From the NCBI GenBank assembly GCA_921293015.1, contig OV121084.1:48457864-48521863 (forward strand): a stretch of DNA of 64,000 nt, read 5' to 3'. This document shows positions 12,036 through 24,849 of the stretch, piece by piece. Each line of letters begins with the position of its first letter. Position 1 is the stretch's first letter. The position numbers and the translations under genes were made by a program. The stretch comes from Phorcus lineatus (lineage: Eukaryota; Mollusca; Gastropoda; Trochida; Trochidae). The notes below the pieces were generated by a model. It had not been told where the DNA came from. It saw only the letters and a list, made by a program, of their open reading frames with translations, and ran no database searches.

Positions 12036-13925
12036 ACAAAATCACGAACCCAAGAGGCTACCAACAAATATGATCTGTGGACCTTAAAATCCCTTCCTTC
12101 ATGTTTGGTTTCATCCAACTCTTATAATGTCTTAAGTTAAATGATCAACAACAGGTCAACATTAGTTCTTAGTGAGGTACCTGTATAAGTTAAGTGTCGT
12201 CTGCTCTCTACTTAATTTACTTTACAGAGTGTGAGAGCAGCATTGCGGACATTTTAATCTGTCCTTGTGTTGTCTAATCACGACTGGAGCAGAGTTTAAT
12301 ATATATTTCCTGTCGGTGCAAACTATGCATACATCCCCAAGATGACATACACTATTTGTTCTGCGTGTTTAAAGCTATTACAGGATTACCTCAAAGTTGG
12401 TGGTACACAAGACCACACTTGTGAAGTTGAAGGGAAAAATATGTTTTTCCTTTTATGTTATTAAAAATCACATTATAATTTTAATTGATTTAAGGTTCGT
12501 ATAATTAGGTGTATGAAGGAATAGGTTGGAAAGAGCCAAATGATATATGTGTTTTATCACATTATCTGCAATTGGTCAAATTCATGTACTCTTGGAGCCT
12601 CTGTCAGGATGACAAGACTGAAAGGTTTACTTCTAATTACTATGGCAAACAGGAATAATTTGTTAATGAGGGAATACTCTGTGATATGGGTTGTGCCATA
12701 TAAGCGTTACAAGACTGCCAGTAAAATGTTAAATAAACAGTTAATTCTTTCGAGTTTACATTTGTGAAATAAATGATATCATTCATGGATGATATTTTAG
12801 AAAATGTTGATAAAGTGAAAATATGTGTTACTTATTTTGCATTTGCTGCATTTGAAAGCCTTTGTCATTTAAACTTGCATACTGCGATGCACTGAAAACA
12901 TCTGTGCTTGTTCTAGGGCAGCCAGTAATACCAGTGTTTTACCTGTAATATACCTGCTGAAAGATGCAATTACAATGATGTATTCAAAACAGGTGCTCTA
13001 AACATTAAACTCCAAGAATAGATCATCTTTATTAAAACCTATATTTTATATAAACAATTCTTAAAAACAAAGGCTAGTTTTTAAACATTACGTTTTAAAT
13101 CTTTCAGGATTATCAATCCTGCTGTCTTTGTGTTTATGCTTAAGATGACCACTCTTCACGAGTGAACAAAATGTTACAATTTTAACTTTTAAAAATTACA
13201 CTGTTATCAAAGTCTTTAACCACTTTGCGAAACCTTTTTGATAGTCACTAATGAAAAGATTTAAGTTTCAGGTAAAATTATTTCATGTGCAATTAAGAAG
13301 TAATTTAAAGAAATTTTATCATCATAAATTTGCAAGTTTTGACTAACAGCCATCAATTTGAAAATCATATTTCATTCAAGCACAATTGAAAGCACATTTT
13401 ATGTCAACTGATAAGCTGGTATGTAATTCTCTTACATGTTGTAAACTAAAGAAACTCTGTTGATTGTGAGTTATCTGTTAATCTGTACGATCATCCTATA
13501 CCATGATTCGTGTATCTATCAGACAATTTTAAGTCCTGTTTATCTACTTCATGTTGATTGAGAGGTATCGAGTGTATCGAAACGTACGCTTGTCATTTTG
13601 GGATTACCCATCAGAAGAAACTGAGGTATTACAAATATATGAGAACTGTATAACTTGGAGATAATACAGATCAGCTTGTTTCCCTTCGTGCAAACCTTTT
13701 CAGCTTTTGTATCAACTGAGAGTGTATTATAACAGAAACAATCATACAATGGAGTTATGATGACAGGGTAGATAACTGTCTCTTATCTCTCAAGTGTGGA
13801 CCACAAAGATATTCTCTATACACCTGTTTATCTGATAGACAGTATTGATGTTCATGATTTCTATGCTTGCTTGACCATACTGTATGAAATAATTTGTAAT
13901 TGACCTTTTTTTAAAAATTGTTTTT
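12036..13925. other. AT-rich stretch, no gene seen
   Basis: Short open frames only (75 codons at 12540-12767, 66 codons minus at 13549-13749) with no family resemblance. A mild GC-richer patch at about 12200-12420 has no recognisable content. Confidence 0.45.
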
Positions 13926-13929
13926 AAGC

Positions 13930-14165
13930 TCAACTGGCCTGAGAAGCGCAATGAAACTGATGGTGTTTGCTGTTCGTCTTTCCATCCATTATTCCGTCCA
14001 TTAGTAAACTTTTACTGTCTTCAGCTTCTTTTCTGAAACAACTGGCTCTAGAATTATGAAATTGGACTCATTGACTACTAAGAATAATTATGATTTATAG
14101 ATTTGGTGACCCTGCAGCCCATAATAATGCTCATGGTCATAAGGGCTGTTAAACTTTTTAACCCA
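13930..14165 (+). repeat. Dispersed repeat, monomer related to the 31-kb array
   Basis: Contains the ordered landmarks GCTCAACTGGCC (near 13928), a TCC/ATCC-rich patch, CAGCTTCTTTTCTGA, then GACTCATTGACTACTAAG, TTTATAGATTTGGTGACC (14095) and AAGGGCTGTTAAA (14141). The same order occurs repeatedly at 31035-31745, so this is a solitary or short diverged copy of that family. I recall similar units as widespread, class-unresolved repeats in bivalve genomes. Confidence 0.55.
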
Positions 14166-14574
14166 TGTTCCTCCTTATGTAATGTGATATAATTAGTCTG
14201 ATAAGCTACAGAGCCAAAGGCTCTATTTTTTAGATTGTTACAATCATAGGAAGGTAAATTGTAGTTTTAATTTCAAAATTATTTTTATGAAAAAATGATT
14301 TTCTGCTTCTTACGAAAATAAGAAACAACATTATTTCCTTGTAATTGACACATACATTTGAAAAATACCATGTCTGGATTTAAAATGTCAAACCAGTCCA
14401 TATAGAATCATCGATTCTCATAGAATACAACTTCCAAAGCTAATTTGTAAAATATCTCGTAATGCAGGTGATTAAAGGTGATCTAAGCAGAGATTTAAGC
14501 CAGTTTGAACATGATACCAATCAGTAAGTTAGTGAAGTGTATCATGTCTATATCAACTGTGAATCATTGTTACA

Positions 14575-14885
14575 AGCCACGGAGCCCCTTGGGTGATAAT
14601 CTCTAGTCCCCTGCCAGGTTAGACGACAAGTATGGAGCCAAAGTGAATGATAATTGGTTATGCAACATAGTGATTCTTCCTACCGAGTACCACTCCGGCT
14701 AATTATGTGCCTCACAAATCACTCATACTGTTTCAAGTTTCAATCACCTCAGATAGGGGTCAGCAAGTATCTTATGGGTCAACCTAATCCCATGGTGTTG
14801 ATTGGTTCTGGGAGGTGACAAGTGCCCCCTGGGAGCTAGATTGGGTAACACTGAGGAACTAAGGGGAGGTAATCACTCTTGTGTC
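14575..14885. other. GC-richer island, candidate regulatory element
   Basis: Compositionally distinct from both flanks: AGCCACGGAGCCCCTTGGG at 14577, CCCCTGCCAGG near 14610, GTGCCCCCTGGGAGC near 14822. All frames carry stops, so coding is unlikely. No terminal repeats or tRNA-like boxes are seen. Either a conserved non-coding element or an old unclassified repeat. Confidence 0.22.
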
Positions 14886-15401
14886 ATATATCTGTTAAGC
14901 AACTGTCTGCATTGTTGTAGGGAGGTGTAACGTTGAAGTGTTAATTGCACCTGATTATGATATTGGCACTGTGAAATTGATTCTTTTATATAGTTATTTA
15001 ATTGAATTTTTATGTAGCTCTCAATACATAAATAACAAGATAACCGTGTAGCATTTTGAGCCTTAATTTTTTTCGGTTCAGTATTGTCGAGAAGTTTTAT
15101 TCTGCTTTGGACAAACATAATTCACATTAAAACCAGAAAATAACTCTATGCCATATGATGTTTACTTGTGGAGCCTAACACCCCTAGTTGATTAATAGCA
15201 TTCTAAATTTTAATTATATCTGAGAAAGGAAATTTTCACCCTTTTGCATGATACAAAAATGAGTATCTTCAATGAATCATAAATTTTCGCCTTGCTCAAG
15301 GAAACATCCCAATGTCAAGAAAAATTCAACCCGAGTTGATGACACATTTTGACACTTCCTTTTTTCTATTACCTGTCAATATCATTTCCATGGGTGGTGA
15401 T

Positions 15402-15530
15402 AAAGCAGTCGAAGGATTTTCTCAGACTGAAAGGCGAGGATCATTCTCTAGTAAACCATGTCCATTTAACACATGTTTAAGCAGTGATGGAAGGATTTTC
15501 TCAGAGATTAATGGCAAGGATCATATAAAC
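15402..15530. repeat. Diverged ~48-bp direct repeat pair
   Basis: AAAGCAGTCGAAGGATTTTC (15402) with TCAGACTGAAAGGCGAGGATC is echoed about 76 bp later by AGCAGTGATGGAAGGATTTTC (near 15479) with TCAGAGATTAATGGCAAGG. Roughly three quarters of positions match. A 90-codon open frame (15312-15584) spans both units but has no known relatives. Confidence 0.5.
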
Positions 15531-15539
15531 CTTCATTCT

Positions 15540-17555
15540 CTATTAATCTGTGCCCATATTCCACATGTCAGAGATAAGTATTAAAGAAAGTGTTTTCCTG
15601 TGCCTTTAACTATGTGTATTCCATGTCAGCTTGAAACCTGCATCAGTATGGTTCTTATCAATTAACACAGCATGTTTGTGCATACAGCTTAATCCCCAAC
15701 CTGACGAGAAAATCACAAGATTAACGGACGACAAGAAGTGACATTGCTAAATACGTGTTTTTGAAATAAAGTTTGACAAATATATATGGATTCCATTCTT
15801 TTCATAGCAGTTTTCAGTTATTTGTAAATGTTGTTACGAGAATGTGCTGTTTATCATGTTTGTTTTTTGTTTTAAATTGACAACAGCTGTGTAAATTACA
15901 TTGCATAATAAACAAGGGACCATATTTCTCAGTGTGTGAAATGCAAACCTTGCCCAAAATAAATTATGTTTCTTTAACCATGCATTTCTATTTGCATTTC
16001 TTTTGTGCCGCAAGCAAGCATATTGCATTACTGGCTAATTTACTCAAAATGTAGAAACTGACATGGTTCGACTCCCGGGAAAATAAATTGAATTTACAAT
16101 TATGTATATTTTTCTATAAATGACAGTACACATTTTATCAATTGAACTGGTGGTAGTTGTTATGAGCATACTCTTTGTTGAAATATATAACTGCACATGA
16201 CGTTTTTGTATAAGTATCAGGTGTGTATGTGAGAGAGTGCAGAACTGGCATGGATATGATTAAATTTTAATTTCTGAACTTAATAAATATTTGGTAACCT
16301 TTCCAGGCATATTTATGAAAATGTTGATATCCACAATTACTTTAAATCAAGAGATGGTAAGTTTTGGAAATGTAGACTTACCTTACTTAGGATTACTTGA
16401 ATTGATATAAATAAACAATAAACAACATATCCCACAATTTGATTTGTGAAATTATTTATATGAAGAGTTTATGATTAATATTTAACAAGAAAGTTGAATT
16501 TCAAACTAGATCTGTCAAGAGTATAACAAATCTGTGACCTCAGAAAATTTATATTGTTGAATTAATGGAGAAATTATGGTATAACATTTGGACAATTTAA
16601 ATGTGACTTGTAACAATGTATATGACCTATGATACATTTTCCTTTATAATATCTTATTTATCATTAGTTCTTAATAAATCGTGTTTTTAAAAGTTCTCCC
16701 TATTGAATGCTCAGGTAGTCTGTGACCATGGACATGTTGCTATGAGCAAGGGTTTGAATTCCTCCCAGACCGAAGGGCAAATGGATAGATTATAAAAGAC
16801 ATCAGAGTAATCTCCCTGAAGGTACATGCTCATAGGAGTTGTTGTCTCTGGATGTATTTATTCTGACTATGATTTGGTGGCTAAATGGTAGAGTCAACAT
16901 CAACTAATCCCCTTCAAATATGATTCATATAAAAGATTACAGAATTATTCATATAAAAGATTAGGGAATAAGGTGTATATAGTTGGTAGGGATTTTTGAT
17001 GTTTGTATAAGGCAGAGCTTTTTAAATATAGCTTAGTTATTGCTATGATTTTCTATAGAGATTCGATCCGTCTTAATATAGTATTCAGGGGATTAATAAG
17101 TTTGTATGACTTGTAGACTGTATGTCCGGACTGTACGATCAGTGTAGAGGGAACCGAAGATTTAATGCCTTCAAGCAGTGACGATGAATACAGGAGTGTT
17201 GATTGTAGCTATGTGTATAGGCATAGAAATCATGATTTGTAATGTACATTTCAGTGTTAGGTTTCATGTAGATATAGGTTTAAATGTATATGTCTATGCA
17301 GGTATTAAAGTAAAAAAGTAACATTTAAAGGTATTGAAGATAATATGCTAGAATGTGGAAGGAGAGTTATAATGTGTTACAAAGTGAGGTGTAAGATGTG
17401 ATACTGCTAATAATGCCTGGTTCTAAGTTATTTCATCTGGTGGTTATTGCTAAGGGATAGGAGGCAAAACTGACAAGGCAATAAGGTTATTGTAGGAGCC
17501 CATAGGGGTAAGGATACCTTGATGGAGTCGGATGTTTTAAGAATTGTCGGTTAGG
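15540..17555. other. AT-rich stretch, no gene seen; faint tRNA-like fragments
   Basis: No ORF of note. Isolated Pol III box-like strings appear at about 16753 (GGTTTGAATTCC) and 16877 (TGGTGGCTAAATGGTAGAG), possibly remnants of tRNA-derived SINEs. Neither can be delimited. Confidence 0.35.
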
Positions 17556-17559
17556 ACAT

Positions 17560-17625
17560 GATGAGGATTCTAACCTAGACCTTCAGCCATAGAATGGGTA
17601 CTCTACCATTAAACCAGAGTCACTT
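17560..17625 (-). repeat. tRNA-like/SINE head remnant
   Basis: Read on the minus strand, TGGTTTAATGGTAGAGTACC (17597-17616) resembles a tRNA A-box/D-arm and GGTTAGAATCC (17565-17575) a B-box, with a 21-base gap as in a tRNA body. Acceptor and anticodon stems do not pair cleanly, so this is a tRNA pseudogene or degraded SINE promoter, not a functional tRNA. Confidence 0.4.
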
Positions 17626-17629
17626 AAAT

Positions 17630-18915
17630 GCCTTTCATAATATCCCTTTCTGTTCTCTATATACTTGTAATCATTATGCACTCAGAAACCAAGATTTTCA
17701 CGATACGTAATTCCTTATCCTTGACATATATGAAGTTGCATAGTATATGCTCACTCTTTTTCATGTTGGACCAAAGGCTTTGATCAATACTCAGTCTCTA
17801 AAAAATTCATTAAAAAACATTGTTACTTTTATTGAATATAGGAGAGGAGTCTCATAGAACTGTTTTCAAAAGGAAAGGTTTTTGGCTAAGGTGAGTTTAA
17901 GGTAAAAATGTTTTGCTGGTTAGATATCCAGATGCTCTGCAAATTAGTTTCTTTAAAAGGTTACGACATTTGAAGCGCTATACATTGTTCTCAAGTTACA
18001 GCCAACACTCATAGGTCTCACAGCAATATGTATAATCACAATGGAGTCTTTGTCTTTTTTGTGCTATTCTAAATAAAAATAACTTAAAAATGGCTTCAAA
18101 CTTCGAATACCACATGAATCAGAGATGTTTGGTTTCTCGGTTTGCAGTTTCATACAATCTTTGCTTGCTGAATAATGAGCTGCACTGTATTAGAGGCTCC
18201 TTTCTAAGATAAATTCAGTAAGAACAAGAATGATAGCAACCATTTGTTTTAATCATATTAAAATCGAAGTAATTTGTTCAGAAATGGAGATTTACATTGA
18301 AAGTACATTTCACTATCAGGGCTATTAAAGTGTTTACTGTTACCACTCACAAACTCATCATGTATCCTTGTCAGTCTAAGGGTTAAAGTGAGGCAATTGA
18401 ATCTGTATAAAGATTGTATTTCAATTGTTCATTCAATTTAAGGATCTTTTCTTTTTCACAGTTGGATGAGAATATACAATGTATTAGTGTGTATACCTGG
18501 TAAAGATGCTGGTATAAATACAGCATTGTTGATAGCGCAAGAGGATCTTTTTCCTGTTCTGCATGGATAGGTTTATTATCATGTAGATGTTTGGGATGGA
18601 GTGGTGGATTAGAATGGAATGGAATGTTTATTATGCTGTGTGAAGTAAACAAGATGAATGGGGATTTTTTATGTTCCAAAATGATGAATTGTTAAGTGAT
18701 TCTCATTTACAATACTGTTGCCATTTAAATGAATTAATTGGTAAGTGTTTTATCAAAATCATTAAAACAAGATGAAATTATATTCATGTCCTTCTAAACT
18801 GAGGATTGGTAAATTACATTTTTTGTTTGTCTGAAAATAAATTATGTATGTCTGTCTTCCTGTTCAAAGCATGTCTTTCAGACTAAACGTGCTAGCTTCA
18901 CCATACTTGATACAC
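17630..18915. other. AT-rich stretch, no gene seen
   Basis: A 98-codon minus-strand open frame (18383-18679) has no recognisable domain. A GGAATGGAATGG run sits at about 18612. Confidence 0.45.
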
Positions 18916-18919
18916 ATGT

Positions 18920-18972
18920 GAGCCGTGATCCCTTGACTTTAGTATCATGCCTTATAGTTGAATATTTATAAA
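18920..18972. repeat. ~50-bp direct repeat, copy 1
   Basis: GAGCCGTGATCCCTTG..GTATCATGCCTTATAGTTG recurs at 19238-19283. This copy has six extra bases (ACTTTA) in the middle. Part of a longer dispersed repeat beginning with a TCTGT-rich tract. Confidence 0.7.
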
Positions 18973-19210
18973 TAACATTAGGAACATATACATACCTTTA
19001 GCTATAGACGTCCAAGTTAAAAACTGTAGAAAACTGAATTTCAATTTAGCGAAATATGTGTATCTTGTACTAAAGTCCAATTATAGTATTTCTTAAGCTT
19101 TTTCATGTGTTGATTAACAAGCATTATATAGATAAGAATGTTCTCCACCATGCTGCAAAATTTTGTTGTTTGAAAAATGTACTTTTCACTGATTGGTCTA
19201 ATAAAGAATC

Positions 19211-19283
19211 TGTCTGTCTGTCTGTCTCTCTGTCTTTGAGCCGTGATCCCTTGGTATCATGCCTTATAGTTGAATATTTATAA
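19211..19283. repeat. (TGTC)n microsatellite joined to ~46-bp repeat copy 2
   Basis: An imperfect TGTC run (19211-19236) leads directly into the second copy of the 18920 repeat (19238-19283), which lacks the six-base insertion. The preceding copy has a vestigial TCTGTCTTCCTG tract in the corresponding place, so tract plus repeat probably belong to one dispersed family. Confidence 0.65.
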
Positions 19284-19471
19284 AATTAATAAAACAATTG
19301 ATAGATGAGCATTAACTTGAACCATGAATAACAGCTGAAACACCTTTAAAACAATAAATGCAACTCATTAAGTAAAGGTTGGTCCAGTAAGAATCTGGAT
19401 AAGTACAATATGTATGATATAGAATGACTCTTTTCTCATCATGTCATTACTTTAATAACTGATTTGATGTC

Positions 19472-19972
19472 GGATAAGTAAAGAACTTGGATAAGTAAAG
19501 ACCTTGGATAAGTGAAGACCTTGGATAAGTTAAGAACTTGGATAAGTGAAGAACTTGGATAAGTGAAGACCTTGGATAAGTGAAGACCTTGGATAAGTAA
19601 AGACCTTGGATAAGTTAAGAACTTGGATAAGTGAAGACCTTGGATAAGTAAAGAACTTGGATAAGTGAATACATTGGATAAGTGAAGACCTTGGATAAGT
19701 TAAGACCTTGGATAAGTTAAGAACTTGGATAAGTAAAGACATTGGATAAGTAAAGACCTGGATAAGTAAAGACCTTGGATAAGTTAAGAACTTGGATAAG
19801 TGAAGACCTTGGATAAGTGAAGACCCTGGATAAGTGAAGACCTTGGATAAGTAAAGACCTTGGATAAGTAAATAACTTGGATAAGTAAAGAACTTGGATA
19901 AGTAAAGAACTTGGATAAGTAAAGACCTTGGATAAGTAAAGAACTAGGATAAGTAAAGAACTTGGATAAGTA
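19472..19972. repeat. 17-bp minisatellite, about 29 copies
   Basis: Tandem array of GGATAAGTRAAGAMCTT (17 bp). Variation is confined mainly to two positions: GTA/GTG/GTT after GGATAA, and ACCTT versus AACTT. One unit is a base short at about 19756 (GACCTGGATAAG). The two variant classes are interspersed rather than blocked, suggesting unequal exchange or gene conversion. A 70-codon minus-strand frame (19530-19742) is merely the repeat read in triplets. Likely length-polymorphic. Confidence 0.95.
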
Positions 19973-19984
19973 ATGATTTTTTCG

Positions 19985-21599
19985 TGGTCCTGTTTTTTAA
20001 CTTAACGAGTTGCGACTGTATTCCACTTTCATCCAACTAACATGAGAGGTTGAACAGTGGCTTTCTGTTTTCATAACATTGTTGTCTTATTAACAGAGTA
20101 GTGACATTATGTTTTTACGTGTATGTGATGTATTAATTTCATCCTTCATTGAATATTCGTATTTAATTATATGATTTTCCATTTCTAAAAGAAGGCAAAT
20201 AATTCGGTTACAGCTAAAATAAACCCACTCAGGATTAAAACTCCCCTATATAATTCAGCATAGAATTCTTTTGTACAAAGAAATTCTAATAGTGTCAACA
20301 CGTACAGAAAATCTCTATAATCATGTAATTGGAAAATGTGAAAGTATATACCCACATAAAAAGCAATGTTTCGTCAGTGTTCACTTTCAATTTCTATCTT
20401 TATTGCTTATTATTAATGAAAGAAGAGAAATACAGAAGATTTTCTTCCATATTTCACAATTCTGAAGTCATCCAGGTCACATTGTGGATATAATAGAAAT
20501 CGGTGACATGAATATAGCGCGACTGTTGATATTTCATCTGAGGTCTGCTGGATGACCACGAGGATGAAAAGCAGTTTTCAGGGAAGTAGGTTTCCATTAA
20601 GCCACAGGTTATAGCCAATTGTGAGGATGAAGGGATGGTAGCCAGCCAGGCAGAAAAAAAATGAATAACTCAATGTTTTGATTGCTATTGTCACGTGTGA
20701 TGGCAATCATAGAATAGAATAAAGTTGTATGGAACCAGGCAGATTGCAAATACGAAGGTCGAAAAGTTCTTTGTTAAATAACAAACGAATGTGTGGCTTC
20801 CTTACAACATGCAGAACCATGTACAAATTTTCAATGTGAATTTATTTCCATACAAAATTTTTGTGTATTTTAATGTTCATAAATGAATTTCTTGATTACT
20901 TATGGGTCTAAGTTCTTTTCAAATTGACCTTTGAAGTATTCAATAGTAGTTAAGAAGTTGAGTTTTCAAAATTAGTAACTTTTGTATCAAGGAAATTAGT
21001 TAAAAATAAGAAAAATGATGGCAGACATTCTTTGATCACCCCTGTTAACTTATAATATAAGTATTATATAAATGATAAAAAAATAACACTTTAAAAACGG
21101 TTTTATTTTTTATTACCAAATACACAGGAGATTGTAACATGACATGACCAAAGTTCTTAAGGTCAAATTGATCACTTCAAGTATGTGTGTTACAATTCTT
21201 TTATTCATCAAACACTATCAAATACTTTATGAACCAAAAACTACACCATCAAGTTAATTGAATGATAACATTAAAGATATTAAAATGTTTAATAGTCTAG
21301 CTGTCACCTTAGTCACAATGATTCCTAAATGAAATTAACCGCTTGAGAAAGAAATCATAGTAATTTCATGCATGATATGCATAATAAAATTGGCATCACT
21401 GAAATGTGCCACTAAAAGTATGATATCATCATTCCCACCCTGTTGATCGCAATGCTTAATTTAACAACACTCTTAAAAACCATTGAAAGGTCTCACAAAT
21501 AATTTTTTTACTTTACAAATAAATTTTGAGAAAATGAGAGGCAAATTTTTAAGTATTAATAACGAAAGACTGTGAAAATGAGGGATAACTATATGTGAC
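19985..21599. other. AT-rich stretch, no gene seen
   Basis: No recognisable coding or repeat structure. The longest open frame (20271-20465) is unremarkable. Confidence 0.45.
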
Positions 21600-21890
21600 A
21601 ATATACTCTTTGACCCGTGGGTCATAACTCGTGTGCATTCATTATTTCAAATAAATCGGAAGAATCATCGACAAGGAATTTTGATGAGTGGCCTCGCGTA
21701 GGTATGACAGTATACATACTTATCAGATTTAGGAAGTGTGACGTCGTGTGACAAATAAACTCTGTGGTCTTTTGTTGCGATTGATTTTGGGACTGTTAAT
21801 GATGGTAATTTGACCTCGTCTTTGACCCAGAAGGGGCAAGTACATTGGTCAATTGCGTTCAACAGGTGGACAGGTAATGTATATAAAGTA
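21600..21890. other. GC-richer island with CRE-like motif, candidate regulatory element
   Basis: A non-repetitive block with more CpG than its flanks: TGACCCGTGGGTCATAAC near 21611 (the palindrome TGACCC..GGGTCA), GTGTGACGTCGTGTGAC near 21737 (CRE-like TGACGTC). A 65-codon minus frame (21665-21862) has no known relatives. The motif content suggests transcription-factor binding, but short motifs alone are weak evidence. Confidence 0.25.
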
Positions 21891-22309
21891 CTTAATTACC
21901 ACCTGATCAAAGGTTTGTAAAGATAATCTGCATAATTAAGGTAACCATATTAACAAAAGCAATCTTGATTCAATGAACATGTACTTGATTGTATATGTAA
22001 GTGTTTTAACTCTTCGCCTGCTGTAGGCAACTTGAGCCACCAGCCAGTTTAAAGCAATTCAGTCATTATCCAGTAGTGAAAATTCTACAGACTAAAGGTT
22101 AAAACTTTACATGCTGAAATGTTAACTTCCAACCATTATTTACAAGAATAAATATATTCTAATATAGTTAAGGTTTACAAGAAGTTAAGGTTAATATACA
22201 AACATGTGAAAGTTTTGCTTTGAAATGACTTAAGACAAATTAGTATCACATTGTATTATTTGGTTTAATTCAAACCCCTCTAACAATCCAGATATCGCAA
22301 AATTTAAAT

Positions 22310-23435
22310 GAACCAGCTTCCATATTGTTTTTAAAAAAATCCCACTTCAATACAGTTTTAAACAATCCAGCTTCCATACAGTTTTAAAAATCAAGCTTCC
22401 ATAATGTTTCAATAATCCAGCCTCTAGATCGTTTCAACAATCCAGCTTCCATAATGTTTAAACAATCAGACCATTGTACAGTTTCCAAACAACCAGGATT
22501 CAACACAATGCAGCTTCCATACAGTTTTAATCAATAGATCTTCCATACATTTTCAAACAATTCAGCATTGATATTTAAAAAAAAAGAAAAGCTCCATATT
22601 GTTTAAAAAACAATCCAGGTTCAAACAAAACAGCTATGATTCATCTTCAAACATTTCAGCTTCCATACAGTTTCAAATAATCCAGCTTACATATTGTTTG
22701 AAAAAATCCAGCTTCCATACAGTTTCAAATAATCCAGCTTTCATATTGTTTCAAACAATCCAGCTTACATATGATTAAAACAATACAGCTTCGACACATC
22801 TTCAAACAATCCAGCTTCCATACAGTTTCCAACAATCCAGCTTCCATACAGTTTTAACAATCCAGCTTCCATATTGTTTCAAACAATCCAGCTTACATAT
22901 GATTAAAACAATACAGCTTCGACACATCTTCAAACAATCCAGCTTCCATACAGTTTCCAACATTCCAGTTTCCATACAGTTTCAAACAATCCAGCTTCCA
23001 TACAGTTTCAAACAGTCCAGCTTCCATACAGTTTTAACAATCCAGCTTACATATGATTAAAACAATCCAGCTTCCATACAGTTTCAAACAATCCAGCTTC
23101 CGTACAGTTTTAACAATCCAGCTTACATATGATTAAAACAATACAGCTTCCATATTGTTTCAAACAATACAGCTTCCATACAGTTTTAACAATCCAGCTT
23201 CCATATTGTTTCAAACAATCCAGGTTGGATATTGTTTCAAACAATCCAGCTTCCATACAGTTTTAACAATCCAGCTACCATACAGTTTTAACAATCCAGC
23301 TTCCATATTGTTTCAAACAATCCAGGTTGCATATTGTTTCAAACAATCCAGCTGCCATATAGTTAAAACAATACAGCTTCCAAAATACAGATTCATACAA
23401 TACAGTTTCAATATACACTTTCATACAGTCAGATT
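22310..23435. repeat. Degenerate ~26-bp satellite with higher-order units
   Basis: More than 40 imperfect monomers around CAATCCAGCTTCCATA plus a variable half (CAGTTTCAAA, TTGTTTCAAA, CAGTTTTAA or TGATTAAAA). Monomers near 22300-22650 are ragged; those from 22700 to 23370 are regular. A composite series of five monomer types is repeated almost verbatim at about 22737-22838 and 22861-22963, a higher-order unit of about 125 bp. The 111-codon frame at 23155-23490 is repeat read-through and should not be taken as a protein. Confidence 0.92.
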
Positions 23436-23759
23436 ACCATCCTGTTTCAGTGTACCCTACTACAAATTTGTGACTGATACAAAATTGTAGGATGAGATAT
23501 TGAAGTCATACTGGAAGATTCAAGCGAAGAGAGTGTAAATCTTCATTGTTCACTAGAACTCAGTTTTGAATAACAACATCTTCTGTAATATATTCTTTCT
23601 TTCAAATATTCCAATTTATGAAAAGAATTGTTTTCAAAACTATCCTTCAAATTCTGTAAAGTTTTAACATTATCATTTCCATGAAAGTAGGTGTGTAATA
23701 CGGTTGTTTGCCTATCGTTACAATTGCATAAGATTGAAATGTTGTCTTTTCTCTTATAT

Positions 23760-24170
23760 TCCCAGCCCCCTGTTGTTAAAGACTTGAAAATCTATCCTCG
23801 ATGGTGGTGTGTTATTATATCAGCAACAAAGAGTTACCTCCCTGGATAAATGGTTACTCTTGAACATAGAGATTTTCTTATCGGTCCTATCAACATCTTT
23901 GCATCGCACGCATAAATATCAATTTTCGGAACGTGAAAGGTTAGCATGATGGGTAATTTTTACGATCAGTCAAGCGGAAAAGCAACAGGTAGCTTAGATA
24001 ATTTCAAAAAGCTGTGGATCGTGGATCTCAAATTACTTTCTAGTGGTTAATCTAGAGCCTTTTGGATCTAGGGATGCTTATTTACCTGCGACAAACGTTC
24101 ATTCAAACATTTACGTAGCGCTATTAGAGAGATAGGGAGTCTTGATGTTGTCTATAGCATTTGTCGCATG
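23760..24170. other. GC-richer non-repetitive island, candidate regulatory element
   Basis: Sequence complexity and CpG rise immediately downstream of the satellite: TTTGCATCGCACGCATAA near 23899, TTTACGTAGCGCTATTAG near 24110. Stops interrupt all frames. A tandem of GATC-containing words occurs at 24015-24075 (GTGGATCGTGGATC; TTTTGGATCTAGGGATGC). No transposon ends seen. A candidate conserved non-coding element only. Confidence 0.25.
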
Positions 24171-24458
24171 AGTGACCACATTCAGAGCTTTTTGAAGATC
24201 AAATTGCAACCTGTTGCTGTTGATCTTCAAGAAATGTCACTAACAATTGTGGTCAGTGTGGTTTTTTTTAGAAAATGTTTAATTTTGCCTTCAAACTCAA
24301 TGTTTCAGTTTGTCTGGACAGACAGAAACATGATTTTTAAACTTTCTTAAAACTTTTTTTTGATAATTTGTTGAATCTTTTATTTTATAAGTATTTGTGA
24401 AAAAAAAGAAAGTTTAAAAACAATTCCATGATGTATTTATTAATCCCCAATATGTGTG

Positions 24459-24627
24459 AAAAAGGTAGGAGTGAACATAGGTATCCTTGTACGTATGTGT
24501 GATGATAATTAAAGCAATAGCATTTTTTGAAAAAAGGTAGGAGTGAACATAAGTATTCTTGTACGTATAGGAGTGAACATAGGTATTCTTGTATGTCTAT
24601 GTGATGATAATTAAAGCAATAGCATTG
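24459..24627. repeat. ~72-bp direct duplication with a nested partial unit
   Basis: GGTAGGAGTGAACATAGGTA..CTTGTACGTATG..GATGATAATTAAAGCAATAGC appears at 24464-24523 and again at 24536-24625. In the second copy the internal segment TAGGAGTGAACATAGGTATT is itself repeated (about 24566). Simple local duplication, no coding. Confidence 0.85.
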
Positions 24628-24849
24628 TTTTGAACCATTTGAAAGAAATATGTTTATATGATTTAGTTGAAACCGTTAGTTATGCCCTGGTAATTTGACA
24701 TTTGTAGGGTGATGGTCACCTCTTATTTTTATTTCTTTAATCCATTGAAACTGGACATTTTTTAAAAGATGTATTTAACCCTTTATTCTTAAATAACATA
24801 TTTCACATATAATTTCTATTTATAATTTTACTTTTTAACTCCTAGGGCT

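Noticed and set aside
17560-17625. Functional tRNA on the minus strand
   Set aside because: The B-box has an A in place of the usual C (GGTTAGAATCC) and the stems are poor; more likely a SINE or tRNA relic.
19530-19742. 70-codon minus-strand Leu/Ser/Tyr-repeat frame
   Set aside because: Translation of the 17-bp minisatellite; three units make 51 bases, so the frame repeats artificially.
22005-22060. MITE end starting TTAACTCTTCGCC
   Set aside because: Looks like a TTAA-type terminus, but no matching inverted end was found within the next few kilobases.
23155-23490. 111-codon repetitive open frame
   Set aside because: Direct translation of the 26-bp-based satellite; open only because the monomer lacks stops in that phase.
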